From assembly GCA_018296165.2 (NCBI GenBank), contig JACKQL020000117.1, forward strand, positions 1 to 64,000: a stretch of 64,000 nt of DNA. The letters are read 5' to 3'. Position numbers and translations under genes: made by a program. Below the pieces are notes generated by a model. The model was not told where the DNA came from and searched no databases. It was given only the letters and a program-made list of their open reading frames with translations. The stretch is from Termitomyces sp. T153 (Eukaryota; Basidiomycota; Agaricomycetes; Agaricales; Lyophyllaceae). Positions 35,366 to 47,528 of the stretch are shown here, one piece after another (position 1 is the stretch's first letter; each line of letters opens with the position of its first letter).

Positions 35366-35479
35366 TCACCCTCCCTCTAGGATGTGGTGCCTCAATGCAC
35401 TGGGTAGAAGAAGTCATGAATTGCTTGGTCAGCAGGTGAAATAGGGTAGATGCCTCAAATAGCTTTTGGGGCATTGGGA

Positions 35480-36790
35480 TGCCTATGGTAGAAGTCCCAG
35501 ACCAAGCCTCATGCATGAACATTAGCCTGTGGTTCTCAAGAGATGTCCTCAATGCCATATTCCTTCTATTTTACCTTAAACTGCAACTTCCCTCAGAATA
35601 CCCTGCTGTCCAAGATTTCCTCCACCTCATATTCCTCCTCATCATTAACCAGGACTGGTGGTGGGGGTGGCTTAGGGCAACAGCCTAGGATTGGATCCTC
35701 TGGAGCTGGAAATAACTTGACCACATTGAAGACTGGGTGCAGTTGACAGAGGCCTGCTGGGAGTTTAAGTTGGTATGCCAAAGGCCCTACCTTCTTCTCT
35801 ACTGTGAAGGGGCCAAGATGACTATGTGACAACTTCTAGGATGGCCTTGTTGTCTTAAAGTCTGAGCTATCCAAGTACACAGGTCTCTGGGCTTGTAAAC
35901 TGGGGCAGGTGTCTGTTTGCAATCATAGTACTGTGCCATGTCTTTCTTGGCCTTCACCAATGCAGCTTTTGCCTCCTCCTGTGCCCTCTTCATCTGATCC
36001 ACAAACTCATTAACAGAGTCATTCTCTGAGGGGCATGCCCAAGATTCAAATCCCATGTGAGGGTGCCTGCCAGTGTCCAGGAAGAATGGAGTCATCTGTG
36101 TGGAAGAGTGAACATGGTTGTTGTATTGGAATTCTGTGTCTGGCAGCAGCTCATCCCAGTCATCCTGCCTCTCATTACAAAACAGGTGGAGATACTATTC
36201 CAGTTCCTGGTTAACATGTTCTTTCTACCTGTCTGACTGAGGGTGATAGGCCATGATGTGATGGTATGGAGCTTCACAGCTAGTAGGCAATACACTTCTT
36301 GAGTGAATTCTGCCACAAACTGGGGGCTCCAATCCAAGCCATACCCATCTGACAGACCATGGAGTTTTCAGACATTCTTCTGGTACAGGCTGGCTGCTCC
36401 CAAGGTAGAGCATGTGGTGTGGGTAGGTATGAAGTGAGCCTGTTTGCTGTAGAGGTCCACCACTACCATCACAGCATCATACCCATGAGCATCTGGGAGT
36501 TTCACAATAAAATCCACTGATGCAACACTCCAGTGAGCAGCTGGAATAGGGAGTGGGTGGAGCTGGCCCATGGGTGCTTGGCAGCGAGGTTTGGTGTGGA
36601 GACAGAGGTTGCAGGTGCTAGTGTAGGTGCCTACATATTGGTAGATCTGTGGCTACCAATAGTTCCAGGATACCAGCTCCAGTGTCTTCCACTTTCCAGA
36701 ATGTCCAGCCATTCAAGAGTCATGATGTTGTTCTACAATGTGCTAGTGAAGTTCTGAAATGTTAGGCACATAAATGCATCCTCTGAAGGT
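35480..36790 (-). pseudogene. Integrase and chromodomain of Gypsy A2
   Basis: A zinc-binding HHCC module is readable at about 36,610-36,760, with the CNLC pair near 36,615. The catalytic core starts VASVDFIVKLPDAHGYD (near 36,510) with the first Asp. The second region is damaged. The expected Glu region reads NQELEQYLHLF near 36,190. The C-terminal chromodomain begins DEEEYEVEEILDSRVF (near 35,640) and continues KVKWKGYG-like with stops. Chromodomains of this type guide integration to heterochromatin marks. Confidence 0.85.
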
Positions 36791-36847
36791 CAAAAGCCCA
36801 TCCTGAAGACCCCACTCATCAGCATGCACTGACTTGACTCTGCTTGC

Positions 36848-39426
36848 CTATTGAGCTTGTAGGGCCTGTGCAGCCTGGGCAACTGCATCCTCCTGTGCAT
36901 CCTCCTGGTTCTCTTTTCTGATGTCCCTAAGGATGTTTGCCTCATCTCCTTGAACCACAATCCCTTTTAGCACATGGATGGCAAAGAGCTTTGGCTTGAA
37001 GAGGACAATGTTGTCATTATTTCCTGCTCCTGTGCCATGGTCAGCCTGCCTGGACAGTGCATCTGGTTTGCCCATGCTCCATCCTGGTTTGTGGTGCAAT
37101 GAGAAGTCAAAGTTGGCCAGATACAGAGACCACTGAGCTTGACATCAATTGAGTTTCTTAGCAAAATGGAAGTACTCCAGGTTCTTGTGGTCTGTCCAGA
37201 CTTCAAACTTATGCCATGCACTCTTAAGGAAATGCCACCATTTTTTTCAAAGGACCAAATAATTGCCAGCATCTCCTTGTCATGGATCTCATAGTTCCAT
37301 TCCACTGCATTAAAGCTTTTGGAGTAGAAGGTTACTGGATGCCATTTGCCATCCTCTTTTGACTGCTGGAAGAGGACTGCCCCTGTAGCAAAGTCTGAGC
37401 TATCTGCTTCCACACAGAATGGAGAGTCATTATTGGGGAACAGGAGGACAGGCTTTGAGGTCACAGCTTGCTTGAGGGCATCAAAGGCAGCTTGCTGTGG
37501 GAGCTCCCACCACCATGCAGTATCCTTAACTGTGAGGTAGAAGAGGGGATGTGCATGGTGGGAGAAATCCTGTATGAACCTCCAATAGAAGTTGACAAAC
37601 CCAAGAAAGGCCTGAACTTCTTTCTTGTTCCTTGGCTCAGGCCACTCTGCTACACCTGCCACTTTAATGGGATCCATCTCAGCTGTTCCATGCAAAATGA
37701 TCAAACCCAGGTACTCCACTTTAGTCTGTTAAAATTTGCACTTCTCAGGCTTTAAATAGAGCTGGTGTTGGCAGAGGCATTCCAAGACAATGCACATGAC
37801 CTGGTGATGCTCCTCCAGAGTTTTTATGTAGATGAGGATATTATCAAAATACACACAGACAACACCTTCCACAATCAGATCATGGAAAATGTCATTCATC
37901 ATAGTCTGGAAGGTGGCTGGGCTATTGGTGAGACCAAAGAACATTACTAGAGGTTCAAAGAGTCCATGATTAGGGTGGAATGCTGCCTTCCACTCATCCC
38001 CTTCTTTGATGCTTACATTATTATAGCCCCAGCAGACATCCAAATTTGTGAAGTAGCATGCACCTTAAAGATTGTTGATGAGTTCTGAGATGAGTGGCAA
38101 AGGATAGCAGTTCTTCACTGTCATTGCATTCAGAACACAATAATCCTGAACCAGACAAAGAGACCCATCCTTCTTCTTAATAAAGACTGGGGAGGCCATT
38201 GGAGACTTGAAGGGTCATATTTGTCCTGAGCTAAGATTCTCCTGCAGGAAAGTGTCCAGCTTGTCCTGCTCATGGGGCATGAGTGGATAGACCTTGCAGC
38301 TGGAGGGCTCCACATCTGGTATCAGCTCAATTGCATGATCCCACTGCTTGCACTCCAGAAGTGAATCAAAGGAGGCCTTGGAGAATACATCCTCAAAGTC
38401 ATGGAGGTAATTGGGAACAGTGCTATGGAAAGGCTTGGGCTGTGAGTTTGCTGCAAATGCCTTAGCCAGATGCTGAGAAGTAGTCTGACTGGCTTGAATC
38501 TCTGCCACTGTAGGAGGGGGGCAGAGGGTTGTAGCATAGATCTGATCACCCACCTCTATGGTCTCATCTGGAGACTCTGCATCTAGAGTATGGGTCCATT
38601 CTCCTTCACCTTCCTCTTCCTCTGGAGATTCACACCCAACACCCTGGACATCCTCATAGAGAGCCTCTCTATGAGGGAATGCCAGAGGGGGGGGACTCAG
38701 GAGGTCAAGATCAGCATAAGAGAGATGCCCCACACAACAAGCATGTACAGCAGCATGCTCATGAACCTTGGCTCTCTGCTCCTTATGGGCTTCTTCTGCA
38801 CAGGTAATGCAGCAACATGAGCAATGACTCATCTTCACTTCACCCTTAGTTCAGTCAATCTCTGGGTTGTATTCACATAGCCAGGTGGACCCCAAGTTCA
38901 TGTCTTGCTTTCCCAAACTAGTGATGGCAAAAGCAGCTTGCTCTGAATGGTCTTGGTAGCAGAGAACCAGGTCCACCACAGAGTGAATAGAACTAGCTTC
39001 ATTGAGCATGCCATCAACATTGTATACAGGGATAGGATGGGAAAGGGAGTGAGTGGTCAGGTGGTGTCATTGCATGTAGTCAGTGTTGAGGAAGAGGCCT
39101 ATTGCACCACTGTCAAGGAGGGCAACCACACTTCGGATCTGCTAAGTGTCTATTGTCTCAATTTCTACCAGTAGCTTCAGGGAGTTGGTAGAAGGGGTGG
39201 AAGCAACAACATAACAATGGGGGAGGCAGCGTTCCCATGCAGGGATCCAAAGGCATGGGCTAGGGGGTGTGTTTCCAGCTGAGACTTTAGCTGGAGAGGG
39301 AGTTTGTACATCTGAGGAGGGGCTTATTGTTTTAGGCATAGTATCAACAATGGCAACAGATATATTTGATTCTATGGACAGGGGGGCAAAACAATTAGTA
39401 CTAGGCAACAGGGGAGTACTGGTCAT
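36848..39426 (-). pseudogene. Protease, reverse transcriptase and RNase H of Gypsy A2
   Basis: Protease active site VALLDSGAIGLF near 39,120 (intact DSG). RT fingers and palm: [16 protein letters not shown] (38,180), DVCWGYNNVSIKEGDEWKAA (37,990), FFGLTNSPATFQ (37,930). The catalytic box reads VYFDNILIY (near 37,845), so the second Asp of the usual pair is Asn. The connection has WPEPRNKKEVQAFLGFVNFY, and RNase H has FCVEADSSDFATGAVLFQQ and HDKEMLAII. Stops are scattered and there is a frame change near 37,100. Enzymatically dead. Confidence 0.92.
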
Positions 39427-39437
39427 CTGTTGTCCTT

Positions 39438-40744
39438 TTAAAAATCCTCAGACTCTGTAGGAATCTCCTCTGATACATTGGCCACTTCCTCAGAATGGAC
39501 AGCTATAAGTGTATCTGGAGAGGGGGTTCCTGTGGCATCCCAGGCTGCAAGGAGTTGGATGAGCAGCTCTTCTTGCTCCAATGCTGACAAGTAGCAGACT
39601 TCTAGCCCTTGAGGACAGTAATGGGCAAAATGACCTGCCTTCCCACAGTGTTGACACAGCAAAGGAGTAAAGGACTGCTGTCAGGAAGCATCAGCATCCA
39701 TTGGGACTCCTTGGAGTAGGGAGCACAGGGGGACAGCATGAGGCATGAAGGGAGAAGCTGCATCTAACTGTGGGAATGCTAATGCAGGTGTGGAAGAGGG
39801 AGCTTGGGGAGTGAACCCTCCATAAGAAAAAGGAAGGTTGAGGGTTATGTCTGCTACAACTCACATTGCAGTTCCATGAGCTGCCACTGCTCACATGCCA
39901 CCTTGTACCAGGTATTGACATGCTCATCATCTGGGTGCCCCTCTGCCATGCTGTCAATATGATCCCTGAGAAAGGGGGGGAGTTCATCACAGAAGGTTAG
40001 ACAGAGTTGTAGACTGTCCAGATATCCAGCCTGTTCGACTAAAGCATAAAAAGAGTCAATGTACTCATCAAGTGACTGCTTTTCTTGACCATACTGAGTT
40101 TGGTCTTGAAGAGAAAGAGCTACAGTTTTGGAGGGGTTAAGGGGGAAGAACTCCACTCAAAACTCCTTCTCAAACTCCATCCAGCCAGAGAAACTCTCAA
40201 CTCCTCCTGGGTGTCAGAAGATATGCAGTGCATAGGTTGAGGCTCAACTAGCCTTCATGTAAGAGAGAACCCAGGCAATTTTCAAGGTATCTGAGGTAAA
40301 GGCTTCACTGCTCAGCTGGATATAGGTGATACAGGACTGGAGGAAGCATTCTCCAGCCTTATGATCTCCATCATATACATCAGGGAGTGCAGGATGAGGG
40401 AGTTTGGAATGAGAAGCTGAAAGGCCTAAGCCAGATGCAGACACAAACTATTCTGCAGTAGCTGGAGCCAGAAAGCCTGAGCTAGGTGCAGACACAAATG
40501 GTTCTGCATCTGCTGGGGGCATTGAAGGTGTGGTAGGAGCAAGGGGGAGACATTCCAGAAAGGCTTGGAGAGAAAGGGACACTGCTTCAGTAGTTTGATG
40601 GAGTTCAGTGAGTTTAGCCATATAAGAAGTAAGGGAGGCTTGGGTAAGTTGAATCTGTGTCTCCAGGGAAAGCAAACAACTCCAGGCATTGTCCTGGGGG
40701 CTTGAAGCATCAGGGGGAGGTGCTGGAGGGGTTGGCTGGGTCAT
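39438..40744 (-). pseudogene. Gag of Gypsy A2 with CCHC zinc knuckle
   Basis: Starts MTQPTPPAPPPDASS at 40,744, followed by a coiled coil-like stretch. A capsid-like retrotransposon gag region follows (39,854-40,430) with QYGQEKQSLDEYIDSFYALV. The zinc knuckle is CQHCGKAGHFAHYC near 39,650. In-frame stops occur between segments. The nucleocapsid is followed directly by the protease region. Confidence 0.9.
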
Positions 40745-40860
40745 AGGAAGGGCACAGGGGCACTAAGACACTGGTGGGTGAGAGATCTTTTTAAGAACTG
40801 AGTAGAAGCTCAAGTAATTGAAAAGGGGGCTCCCAGACCAAATCTAGAGACTTGTTCTGC

Positions 40861-41273
40861 TGTAAGGGCAACCTCTGGAGGCTGTGGCTCAATCACACAG
40901 CTGGCAAAGGGAAATCCAAAGTCTATTCAGTACTGTACAGTGTCTACTGAGATAACTACTCACTTGGCAAAGAGAAATCCAAAGAGAACAAGTCTGGAGA
41001 TTCCCTAGGCCAGGTGTGACACTTCAGAGGCTTCAGAAGTATGAGAAACAACTGTACAGTATGACAGAGAAAAAAGACAGAAGTGATGTGTCGTGGCAGT
41101 GTCAAAGGGGCCATACTTGTCTGAATTATTGACAAAGAACTGGTGCAGCCTGAGGGCTGAAACTAGGACCAATAGATAGGAAAAAGGAAGGAGAGTGAAG
41201 GAAAACTATAGTGGGGGAAATCTGACAAGAACTGAAGAAGGAGAAGGGGAAACAAGTGGGACATCCCCTGACA
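40861..41273 (-). repeat. 5' LTR of A2 (right copy)
   Basis: 413 bp, bounded TGTAAGGGCAA...CCCCTGACA on the plus strand. It carries a ~28-bp deletion relative to 34,925-35,365 (at gatgtgtc|gtggcagtg). On the minus strand it is followed by the presumed primer-binding region gcagaacaagtc. Confidence 0.92.
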
Positions 41274-41504
41274 GAACCCCACCCACTCCTTCTACATACA
41301 ATGAGAGGAACCCACCAGAGCACAAAGTGAAGCTCTGCCCCCCATTCTCTATCAGCAAGGAGAGCTCAACACTACATCCAACATCCTGAGGAACCTCAAC
41401 TCTGCAGGAGGACTCTTTGACCAACCCACTGCTCACACCCTGGCCTTCTCCACTCATCCCCAGACAAACACCATCCCCAGTGCCTTCCATACCTGGGACC
41501 AACC
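41274..41504 (+). pseudogene. Gag fragment of Gypsy B2, first part
   Basis: Collinear with B1 gag at 32,885-33,115: actcctt...ttggagcacaaagtgaagc, and cctcaactctg...tttgaccaaccca. It ends at the LINE insertion point ctgggaccaacc and resumes at 47,517. Confidence 0.85.
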
Positions 41505-41835
41505 TTTTTTTTCTATATCCTTTTACTATGCACAGGGTGCTTGGCACCCATTTTGCACCTAACTACCAACAGGATGACATACTATGAGAGCTATGGGATT
41601 CCATGCCCCCCCACATATGTGGAGAATGAGTGGGCCAGCACATCCAAGCACCATTTAGGCTGCACTCCCCTGGTATTCCCAAGAAGGTCTGCCAATTGTT
41701 CCACTGAGGAAATGTCTATGAAAGCTTGCTGGGCAAGCATGATTTGGGACAAGCATCTGGTCCATGTACCAAACCTAAGCTACAAAAATAGTTAGTATTG
41801 CTGGGCAGAGAAAAGCCCAGTGCTATTATTAGGTA

Positions 41836-44800
41836 TTATAAGAGATAATAAAGAGTAAGATGGACATCTGCTGCTGTTGTTATGGGTGTGGTGTTGCATG
41901 AGTAGAGCTGGGGCCATTGTGAGGTCAACTGCCTTTTGGGCAGGTGGGTGTTGTCATCAGGTTGCTTTGAGTTTGGAGTCTTCCAGGGTAGCAAATCACT
42001 TTGCTGCCTTGACAAATCTGATAAGGTGCTTCTGAGTGGCTGGAGCAGATAGCAAGTGGGGGATGGACTTAGCTTTTTGTTTAAGTGGGTGCAGGAGGTG
42101 AACATGGTGCTCATATTGGTATTGAGGGCATTCAAGCAGGTAGTGCTGTATGGATTCCACTGTGAGGCCTGGGCAAGGCAGACATATGGGTGACTCAGCT
42201 CAGCATATATGGAACAGGTACTGGTTGAAAGGGAGGTGGCCCCTGCAGAGTTGGGTGAGGATTGCAGACTGCCAGCAGTTGAGGTCTCCAATAAGCTTGA
42301 GATAGTTCTTTGAGGAAAGATGCAGTTGAGGCATTGAATAGGGTGAAAGTGGGGCAATTTATTCCAGTGTTATTTCCAAATGACCTGGGTTGCTATGAGG
42401 TTGGCCTGGCAAGTGGCAGTTATGCTCTTGGGCAGCCATTTTGTCCAAAGGTACTTGGGGAACTTGTTCACAGGGCTTGAGGTGCCTTGGGCAGCTTCCT
42501 TTGCCAGTTTATCAGCACATTCATTGGGGGCAAAACTAGTGTGGCCTAGGGACTAGTGGACTTGCAGGCAGATAACTCTGTGGGATCATAGTTTCCTTGT
42601 ACTTGGGTTCACTCTGTGCATGGTGTGCTTACTAGGTGTGTGCAAGAGGCAGTCTTGTTTCTTGTAAAGTGCCTTGGCAGCATCATGAATGTGGTCCACT
42701 AGGTAGTGGGCAGAGTGGGGGTGCTGGTTGGTTAGGGCTTTGATGGCCACCTGGCTATTGCTACTCAGGATTATCATGCTCTGCAGCTGTCAATTGACTG
42801 AGCTCAGCATATGGAGGCCAAGCATGAGGCTCACTGCTTTGCCCTCATAGACTGTATGCTCCAAAGCTGAGCCAAGGTGGTACTTCAGTGAAGCTACCTC
42901 TTTGTTGTCCACATACATGATGGCAGATGCACCAATCCTGCCTTCATACCTGGAGCCATTGCAGTAGATCACCATGGAGGCCCTGTTGTGGGTGTGTTTG
43001 ATGTTCTTGAGAGCATCTGTCTTGGATTTGCTGATGTGCATGGTGAAGGAAGGGCAGTAGCTTAGTCAGCATCTCATCCATAGTACTGTTTCAATGGTTG
43101 TTGGGTCAATGCTTGTGTACTGGAAGAGGTTGTGAAGTGGTGATTGGTGTTGTCTCACATATTGTTGTGCAGCCATGCATGCTATTCTGTAGAGGGGGTG
43201 AGTAGGAGATAAGGAGGTGATATGTCCTGCTGCCCTCGTAAGGACCTTGTGGAGGAGCAGGTTGGTGGGGAGGAGGTTGGCATGAACCTCCATCACATTG
43301 CATGCCATGGTGCTGAGAGCCCTGGTGATGGTTTTTGCCACTCATCATTGTGCTGATGTAAGTTTTCTTATGACTGCTACTAAGCTGGTGTGGTGCTGAC
43401 CTTCTGCATATTTGCTGACTCTGGTGAACCATATGTCTGCTGCATATATGAGGGCTGGTACTGCCACCATGTTGTAAAGTTGTTGAAATCTGCCAAGAGG
43501 AATGCTGCTAGACATCCTTGAGAGCCAGAAGACCTGGTGAGTCCACCAGGCTCCTCTTGCCATGATCTTTTGAGTGTGTGCAGTTTAAGCAGCTTTGTAT
43601 TGAATACAACCCTGAGGTATTTGTATGATGTGACTGTGGAGACTGTTTGCTGTGTTGTGGACCTGTTGGAGATTGGTTGATGGAGTGCAAGGTTGGGGAG
43701 GATTGTATTATGGTGAGATTGTGGGAAATTCATTAGGGTTAGTTTTGTTAGTTCAAAGGCAGACTTGTGAAAGAGAGACCAGTCAAAGGCACTATTAGCA
43801 TGTTCCATCATGCATTGAACAATTGCATGAGTCTCCATTAGAGACTTGCCAGTCACCAGGAACATAACATTGTCTACAAACCCAGAGGAGAGTTCCAACT
43901 TCTTGTCAAGTGTGGCTACATTAATGAGAGGGCTGTTGTAAAAGGCATAAAAGAGCATTGAGAGTGGGCAGCCCTGTGTGGTCCTGTTAAAGATGGGAAT
44001 CCAGTTAGACTTATAGTCATTGAACTTAAGGCATGTATGCCTGTTGGACAGCATCCTGTCCATGAGCCAAATGTAGGCAGAGGGGACTCTACATTCCCTT
44101 ATGTTATGAAGCAGGTGAGTTTTGCCAGTATTGGGGAAAGCCCCTTGGACATCTAGGAAAAGAGCAGTTGCAATGTTACCTGACTGCCATGCATCCTTGA
44201 TTCTTGAGACCACCAGATGCATGGCATTGGCAGTATTGTGACCTGGTCACCTGCCAAATTGGCCCACTGGGAGCATACCATGTTTCTCCACAATGTGGGA
44301 CAGATCAGCAGCTATGAGGGTAAACAAGAGTTTTCTCATAGTGTTGAGGAGCCCAATTGAGCGGTACACCTTGGCAACATTGTAGGTGGGCTTCTCTGGT
44401 TTGCATAATACCAGAGTTGTCAATTCCAGCCAGCTGGGGTGGTAGATGTCAAGGTCAAAGACTGCTTGGAAGATAACATGAAAGTGGTTGAGTAGTGTGT
44501 TGATGCACCACTTGAAAATGATATTGAGAATGCCATCAGAACCTGGGGCTTTGAATGGTGGAAAACCTCTGATTGCCACCTTGATCCTCTCAGTGGAGAA
44601 CAATGGCAGCCCTGGCAGGGGTCAAGGATGAGTGGTGCTCAGTAGAGAAAAAGAGGCAGGGGGTGGGAGGAAGAAGGACTCAGCTAGTACATGTGCTTTC
44701 TCTGTGTTGGTAGTTGTAATGCCTTCCGATAGGGCATCATTGAATGATTCCCAGTCAACCAAGTGGAAATCTTTTGAGGGGGGTGAGATAGAGCATGTGA

Positions 44801-45510
44801 TGGGCAGCTCAACCTTGGTGACAATTGGCATGTGGTCTGCTAAGAAAGGGCATAGCAATGCTTCAACATCACAAGAAACAATGGGATCTACCTCTGCAAA
44901 TGTCCTTCAGACATTGTCAGGCCTGGTCCACCAGTCAGATGCAGTTTGTAGCATAGGAATCCCCAGGAGGAGTGCTAGTTCCATGTTGTACTTGGATAGG
45001 AGGTCTAGGAGAGGCTGAATAAACTTCCTGCTGTTGAATAGATGCTCATTTTCCACCAACTCCCATAGGGGATGATGGTGGTTGAAGTCACCTAGCTACA
45101 TCATATGGTTGTTTGGGGTGGGGCATGCAATGTCTATGGAGGATGAGAGGTAGGAGGAAAGAGAGGTCATCACCTCATTGTGGATACAGTCATTGTAGAT
45201 GTTGAAGACTAAGAGGTGTCCAAACTCACCCACAAATCTGATGGCCATGATATTTGTGGAGTGAGTGGTTAGCTGTACATAGGCATCTGTTGAGATATTA
45301 GTGTTGATGAGGAGTATGGGCCTGGTGCAAGTGCATCCATTGCACCAGTCATCAGACAGATAGATGACCCTCCAGTAGTGGTTTGCCTTTGTATTGCCCA
45401 ACTGGTCAAGGAATGGCTCCTAAATGGCAAGCACATCCCAGTCTGTGGGGCTTGCTAACACCAACATTTCAGCCTGTGCTGTGTCAGACTTGCAGGTATT
45501 CTGTTGCTAT
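41836..45510 (-). pseudogene. LINE ORF2: endonuclease, reverse transcriptase, RNase H
   Basis: An EEP endonuclease starts near 45,510 (AEMLVLASPTDWDVLAI), with LGDFNHHHPLWE near 45,080 and the catalytic LADHMPIV near 44,840. RT: FPPFKAPGSDGILNIIFK (44,560), ATALFLDVQGAFPN (44,150), TTQGCPLSMLFYAFYNSPL (43,960). The catalytic box reads FVDNVMFL (43,873), with Asn in place of the second Asp. After a frameshift near 43,540, RNase H reads VIYCNGSRYEGRIGASAI (42,960), again Asp to Asn. The tail has a CxxC ... HYLLECPQY motif near 42,150, usual in Tad/I-type LINEs. Confidence 0.92.
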
Positions 45511-47158
45511 ATGCATAGTTTTCCAGGGGCTTTGGGGGTGCAGTGGTTCATCATTTAGTTTGGGTGGAAATGGCTTTGCTATGCCATGCTTTCTGAGTCC
45601 CTGATTGGGTAGTAAAGCCATAAGTCCCCTAGTTTCCCCAGTTGACTCAGTGCTCATGAGTTTGATGGCATTTGCTGTTGCAAGGACCTGAGTTGTGTGG
45701 TTGCCATTGTAAGAGCCATTCCTGAGGAAGGGGAGTTCAGAGGGAAGGAGGCCAGCTGGCATGGGGGTGTTGGAGCCTGTTTGCATTTGGGGGGAGCTGT
45801 CATCCAGGTCAATGGCTTGTCTGTAGGGAAGAGGAGCATACAATTTTCAGGGAACTGGGTATTAAGGTCAGCACAGCATTTCTTGAAGACCAGGCAGTCG
45901 CAGTCTGAACTCGCATGAGCTAACTCTGGGCTGCAGAAAATGCACCTGAGTTTCACTGCTTCACATGAGGCATTCAAGTGGGTGCTATCAGTGCAGTTGG
46001 TGGAGCACCCCTCCTCCTTGCATTACCTATAAATGTGACCATACTTCTGGCAGTTGTTACAATGCAGAGGTTTGTGGATATCCTTGCAGATGGTGACCTG
46101 TCATCCACCAATGAAGATACAGCCTTCAATCAGTGCATTTGTAGCATCAACACTGGAGCAGGTTATCTTCAGGGAGGTGACTGTCTGCTTAGAGGAATGG
46201 TGGTCAGGGCTTTTAAGCTACAGGGCAGATGTGATGCTGTTGGACAGCAGGTCATTTTTGAGTTCAATGGTATGTAGGCTCATGGCTGTCTGGGCTGAAT
46301 GATCCTGTGCACAGAACAAACTTCATGATCAAGTGTATACAATTTCTCAACAACCTCCATGTTATCACCAAAGAGGAGGCAGAAGAGCCCCCATTTAGTT
46401 ACAGCAAGGCTGTGGAACTTAACTGCAGAGTCAGCATTGTCAAACTCAGCAATGTATGCACTGCCATTCACAAGCTTGAGGCCTACAACATGGGTGCGGG
46501 AGGTCATGGTTTCCAACTCCCCCTCCTCAGTTTCACACACTCTTGCTGCCTTCTTGTCAAGCCTTTTCAGCACCTGGTTGAGGCCATCTTGTAGTTTTGA
46601 GGTGCCTGTTGCTGTAAGATCTTTTGGTGCTGTTTTGTCCCTGCCATCAAATCAAATGAGGATTGAGCAGGTGTTGTGGCACATGTGTTGTTGAACTTGG
46701 GTTATTTTGTTTGGTATCAGGGAGTTGAGGCCTGGGGTGGAGGATGGGGGTGCAGGTTGGCTGGGGGCTGACTTGAGGATGGATGCCCAGGAGGGTGGGC
46801 CTGCAGGCATTGGTGAGGGGGCATTTGTGAGTTTGGATGCCAGTGCATCCAGTGATGTTGATACCTCCTCAAGGGTTTTGGACATGGCTCTGAGAGTGAG
46901 CATTGATTTGGCCTGCTTGGCATTGTTGGCAGTAAGGAAGTCCATTGTGGATTTGAGCTTATTGACAAGGCTACTAATGCAGTTGAGAGTTTTTGTTGCT
47001 ATGGCATTAGCCAGGGCATCAGAGATGTGATCTGTGACATTGGCATTCAGCAGGGATGCTATCGCTATGGCTGCAGTCCTTAGCTTGGCTGGTTTTGAGG
47101 TGAGTGCCACAGTGGTGAGGATGTTGATGAGCTTGGTACAATCATAAAGGTCTGCCAC
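45484..47158 (-). pseudogene. LINE ORF1: gag-like RNA-binding protein
   Basis: Starts MADLYDCTKLINILTTVALT at 47,158. It has an Ala/Ser/Thr-rich helical N-terminus, a Pro-rich linker (46,740-46,830), then a conserved segment (46,280-46,573). After a frameshift there is a zinc knuckle CNNCQKYGHI near 46,060 and a second Cys-rich stretch CIFCSPELAH near 45,940. It overlaps the start of ORF2 by a few codons in another frame. In living elements it packages the LINE RNA. Confidence 0.85.
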
Positions 47159-47528
47159 TAGGATCCAGCCTTGTAATTCAAGCCATTTCCATGCATCATT
47201 GGCTTATCTGACTAGTCCAGAGTCAACTGCTAAGAGGGTCTTCAAATCAGAGTGGGTTGGAAGTGGGTGTACAAGTTCTGAGGTCCTGCCCAGGCTGGGA
47301 CTGCTGGGGGAGGGCCTAGATGTTATCCTTGTTGTCAGGAGTGATATTGGGCCAGGGTAGATGAGAGAGTAGTTGTAAGCAGAGGTAGAGCTTTGAATGT
47401 GCTAAGGGACAGCAAGTGTTACAGGGTATAGAAAAAGGGGTATTTTATGCTATCTATCACTTAGAACAGCTAGGACCCCAATGGGATGATGGCAGTTTGA
47501 GTTCAAGGAGCATGCACTGGGACCAACC

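Larger units (their letters stand above)
34925..41273 (-). mobile_element. Gypsy family A chromovirus, near full length (copy A2)
   Basis: A 6.35-kb minus-strand Ty3/Gypsy element with both LTRs and the order gag, protease, RT, RNase H, integrase, chromodomain. On the plus strand the LTRs start TGTAAGGGCAA and end CCCCTGACA. Many stops and substitutions make it inactive. The flanks do not form a target duplication (tccac left, gaacc right). The left flank is B1 at the gag/protease boundary, while the right flank is an earlier gag position of a different B copy. Confidence 0.93.
41505..47516 (-). mobile_element. Tad-like LINE (non-LTR retrotransposon), full length, dead
   Basis: A 6.0-kb minus-strand element. 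A poly-T run at 41,505-41,512 is the poly-A tail. The target duplication is CTGGGACCAACC at 41,493-41,504 and 47,517-47,528. It carries ORF1 with a zinc knuckle and ORF2 with endonuclease, reverse transcriptase, RNase H and a C-terminal Cys/His motif. Both ORFs contain stops and one or two frameshifts. It is inserted in B2 gag, so it is younger than B2. Confidence 0.93.

Noticed and set aside
34925..41273. A2 as a clean single insertion into one family B element
   Set aside because: No target duplication, and the two flanks are overlapping parts of the B sequence (protease start left, gag right).
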